Assembly: GCF_000151665.1 (NCBI RefSeq)
Contig: NW_013171849.1
Location: 486,480-550,479, forward strand
Origin: Blastocystis hominis
Taxonomy: Eukaryota; Sar; Bigyra; Opalinata; Blastocystidae
Reading direction: 5' to 3'
DNA: 64,000 bases
The notes under the pieces were generated by a model. It was not told where the DNA came from. It searched no databases and was given only the letters and a program-made list of their open reading frames with translations. Position numbers and translations under genes: made by a program. Positions within the stretch are counted from its first letter, which is position 1, and each line of letters begins with the position of its first letter. Positions 61,626 through 64,000 of this stretch are shown one piece after another.

Positions 61626-64000
61626 ATGTCTGTACCATCCAACTTGTCAAAAGAGTTTGTGGATTTCGTAAAAGCTATCGGAGATAGCAAGTCCAAACAA
61701 GAGGAAGATGGAATTGTGGTGAATGAAATGTCTAAGCTGAAGAAGAGAATCATGGATACAAAGTGCGATAACGTAGGATTGAATGGATTTGACTTATGGA
61801 TAGCGTACAACCAAGGAGAATATGTTGTATATGATCTACTGTGAAATGCTTGGTCATGACTGCTCCTTCGGATATATCAAGTGCATTGAGGTAGTTTCTG
61901 TAGAAGGGGTCGATGTGTAGCTGTCTGCAAATCCTAACGTCTACCTGAAGAAGGTTGGATACCTGACTGCTTCTTGCTGCATTGGACCCGAGCATGAGTT
62001 CCGTTTCATGGTCATTAACATGCTCCAGAAGGTAGCCATTGGAATCGTACCGTCTGAGCGATAGGATATGTCCTCGAACGACCACGTGGAGGTCGCGAAC
62101 GCTCTGATCGCCACCTCGATGCTCATCACCAAGGAGATGATTCCCGCTGTGATCAGTCCTGTGGCGAACCTTCTCCACCACAAGCGAGAGTTCGTTCGTA
62201 AGCGAGCGCTGCTTGCCCTGCACCGCTTCTACCAGCTGGACAAGGACAGCATTTCGCATCTGACGGACGACATCTGCAAGCTTCTGTGCGATTCGGATCC
62301 CGCGGTGATGACCGCTTCGGTTGTCCTGCTCGACGACATGTGCAAGGACGATCCCAATATCGGCAAGAACCTGGTGCCCTCGCTGGTGAGCATCCTGAAG
62401 CAGATCGTGGAGCACCGTCTCCCGCGCGATTACGACTACCACAACGTGCCCGCGCCGTGGGTGCAGATCAAGATCGTGCATCTGCTGTCGCACCTGGGCT
62501 ACGGAGACCAGACGAACTCGGAGAAGATGTACCAGGTGATCGCGTCGACGATGTCCGCTGCAGACGCGGGCACGGCGATCGGCCACGCCATCACGTACGA
62601 GTGCATTCGCTGCGTGGTGCACATCTACCCGAACCAGGAACTGCTGGACTCGGCGAGCAAGGCCACTGCGTTCTTCATCAACAACCCGCTGCCGAACCTG
62701 AAGTATCTGGGTCTGATGGCTCTGGGCGAGATGGTGAAGGAGAACCCCACGGTGGCGGCCAAGCACCAGATGGCCGTGATGAACTGCCTGCAGAGCGACG
62801 ATGAGGCGCTGCGCCGCAAGGCGATCGACCTGCTGTTCGCGATCAGCAACGAGAACAACGTGCAGGTGGTGATCGACAAGATGCTGGACTTCCTGAAGAC
62901 CACCAACGATGAGTACTTCCAGGTGCTCCTGATCAACCGCGTGAACGACCTCGCGGAGCGCTTCGCCCCCAACCCGTCCTGGTACATCAAGACCATCACG
63001 CAGCTCTTCCTGGCCGCTGGCGACATGGTGCCCAACAACGTGGCGTCCACCGTCATGAAGCTGCTCGAGGAGGGCCAGGGCGACCCCGATATCGACTACC
63101 AGCTGCGCGGCGAGGCCGTGGCCATGTACTTGGAGCTGATGGACGAGCCCAAGCTGCCCGCCGTGTTCGTGCAGGTGCTGGCGTTCGTGCTGGGCCAGTA
63201 CGGAGACACCGCGGAGGTGGGAATGGAGGAGGTCGTGCGCCGCCTCTGCATTCTGTTCGAGCGTCTGAGCGACGTGGAGACCAAGGGCTACTGCATCAAC
63301 GCCATCATGAAGAACTGCGGCCGCATGGGCTCGCTGACCGAGGAGGCGGACGCCGTGATGAAGGAGTGCTGCCTGTCCCGCTTCGTGGACCTCCAGCAGC
63401 GCGGCCACATGTTCAAGGTCATGATGGAGGGCATGGGTCTGCTCTCCGTCGCCTTCCCCTCCGCCGCCGAGGACGCCGTCTTCGACGCGGACGAGTCGCT
63501 CTCCTTCCTGCAGACCTACGTCGACGAGATGCGCATCAACGGCGCTCCGGAGTACAATCCTCCCGAGGACTCCGAGGAGGAGCGCGAGGAAGAGGCCAAC
63601 ACGCTCAAGACCGACGCCTACGCCGCTCCCGAGGTGGCCAAGCCCGACTACGCCGCCTACGACGCCGCTCCCGCCCAGCAGGCCCAGCCCGCCTCCACCG
63701 GCTTCTTCGGCGCCCAGCCTGCGCAGCCCGCAGCGCAGCCCGTCCAGCAGCAGCAACAACAACAGCCGAGCGCGGCGGATCTGTTCGGCACCAACAAGGC
63801 CGCGGACCTGTTCGGATCGACGAGCGGATTCTTCGGCCCTGCGACGGTCACCACGCCCGCGAAGTCGCCGCACATCCGCACGCCGCAGCCCACGACGCCC
63901 AGCAGCAACAGCAACGCGTACGACGTGTTCTCGTCCAGCAACGGCAACATGTTCTTCGGCAACACGCCCGAGCCCGAGCCTGTCCAAGAGCCCGCTCCCG
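61626..64000 (+). CDS. AP4E1: AP-4 complex subunit epsilon (partial, 3' end beyond window)
   Basis: Starts MSVPSNLSKEFVDFVKAIGD at 61626. Introns at 61774-61804 (31 nt), 61891-61920 (30 nt) and 62032-62064 (33 nt). The spliced adaptin trunk reads CEMLGHDCSFGYIKCIE, LKKVGYLTASCC, EVANALIATSMLITKEMIPA, RKRALLALHRFYQLD, LPRDYDYHNVPAPWVQIKI, ITYECIRCVVHIYPN, NLKYLGLMALGEMV and HQMAVMNCLQSDD, and best fits AP-4 epsilon rather than gamma or alpha. From 63560 the hinge is Ala/Pro/Gln-rich with DLFG repeats, which could bind clathrin-type accessory factors. AP-4 sorts cargo at the trans-Golgi, including ATG9 in animals. GC content rises sharply after the third intron. Confidence 0.9.

Noticed and set aside
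61750-63987. 745-codon open frame on the minus strand
   Set aside because: Antisense shadow of AP-4 epsilon; its Leu/Val/His/Arg-rich composition follows from GC-rich sense codons.

Overview
The window looks like a nuclear chromosome segment of a stramenopile gut protist, most likely Blastocystis or a close relative. The host genes on the right are split by tiny GT-AG introns, nearly all 29-35 nt and many exactly 30-31. The octamer TGTTTGTT follows many gene ends. At least two genes (PI3-kinase and an EH-domain protein) have no genomic stop, and their TAA can only be completed by polyadenylation four bases before that octamer. This combination is known from Blastocystis. Organism identity is inferred from these features, not from a database match.

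Layout. 1-8125 is accessory DNA: a broken virion-gene fragment, a truncated MORN/LRR gene, a 1.6-kb-residue surface protein (1725-6654) and AT-rich DNA. 9387-32338 is a 22,952-bp Maverick/Polinton element with matching 304-bp terminal inverted repeats and a 6-bp target duplication (TGCTAC). It carries protein-primed DNA polymerase B, a DDE integrase, a packaging ATPase, an adenain-like protease, a probable major capsid protein, several other putative virion genes and a KilA-N-like gene. It sits inside the fifth codon region of a gene from an older, decayed sister Polinton, whose remains flank it at about 8126-9386 and 32339-34436. 34437-38158 is gene-poor. 38159-64000 is dense host core genome: CDK5RAP3, an SR splicing factor, PYM, a PPPDE peptidase, FRA10AC1, two membrane proteins, SKP1, a PP2A B'' subunit, a Ubl-Ubl-coiled-coil-EH protein, a PI3-kinase next to (perhaps fused with) a cNMP/GAF protein, a Rubicon-homology protein with a huge repeat coiled coil, and AP-4 epsilon.

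How it fits together. Polymerase and integrase would replicate and insert the Polinton; ATPase, protease and the structural block (19-32 kb) would build a particle, so this is plausibly an integrated virus rather than only a transposon. Two features look element-specific and unexplained. Most of its start codons lie in a TAAATG box, the same core as the poxvirus late promoter. A family of modular GC-rich palindromes is scattered between genes and also in frame inside genes. The host genes lean towards membrane traffic (AP-4, EH protein, PI3K, Rubicon-homology protein) and RNA processing (SR protein, PYM, FRA10AC1).
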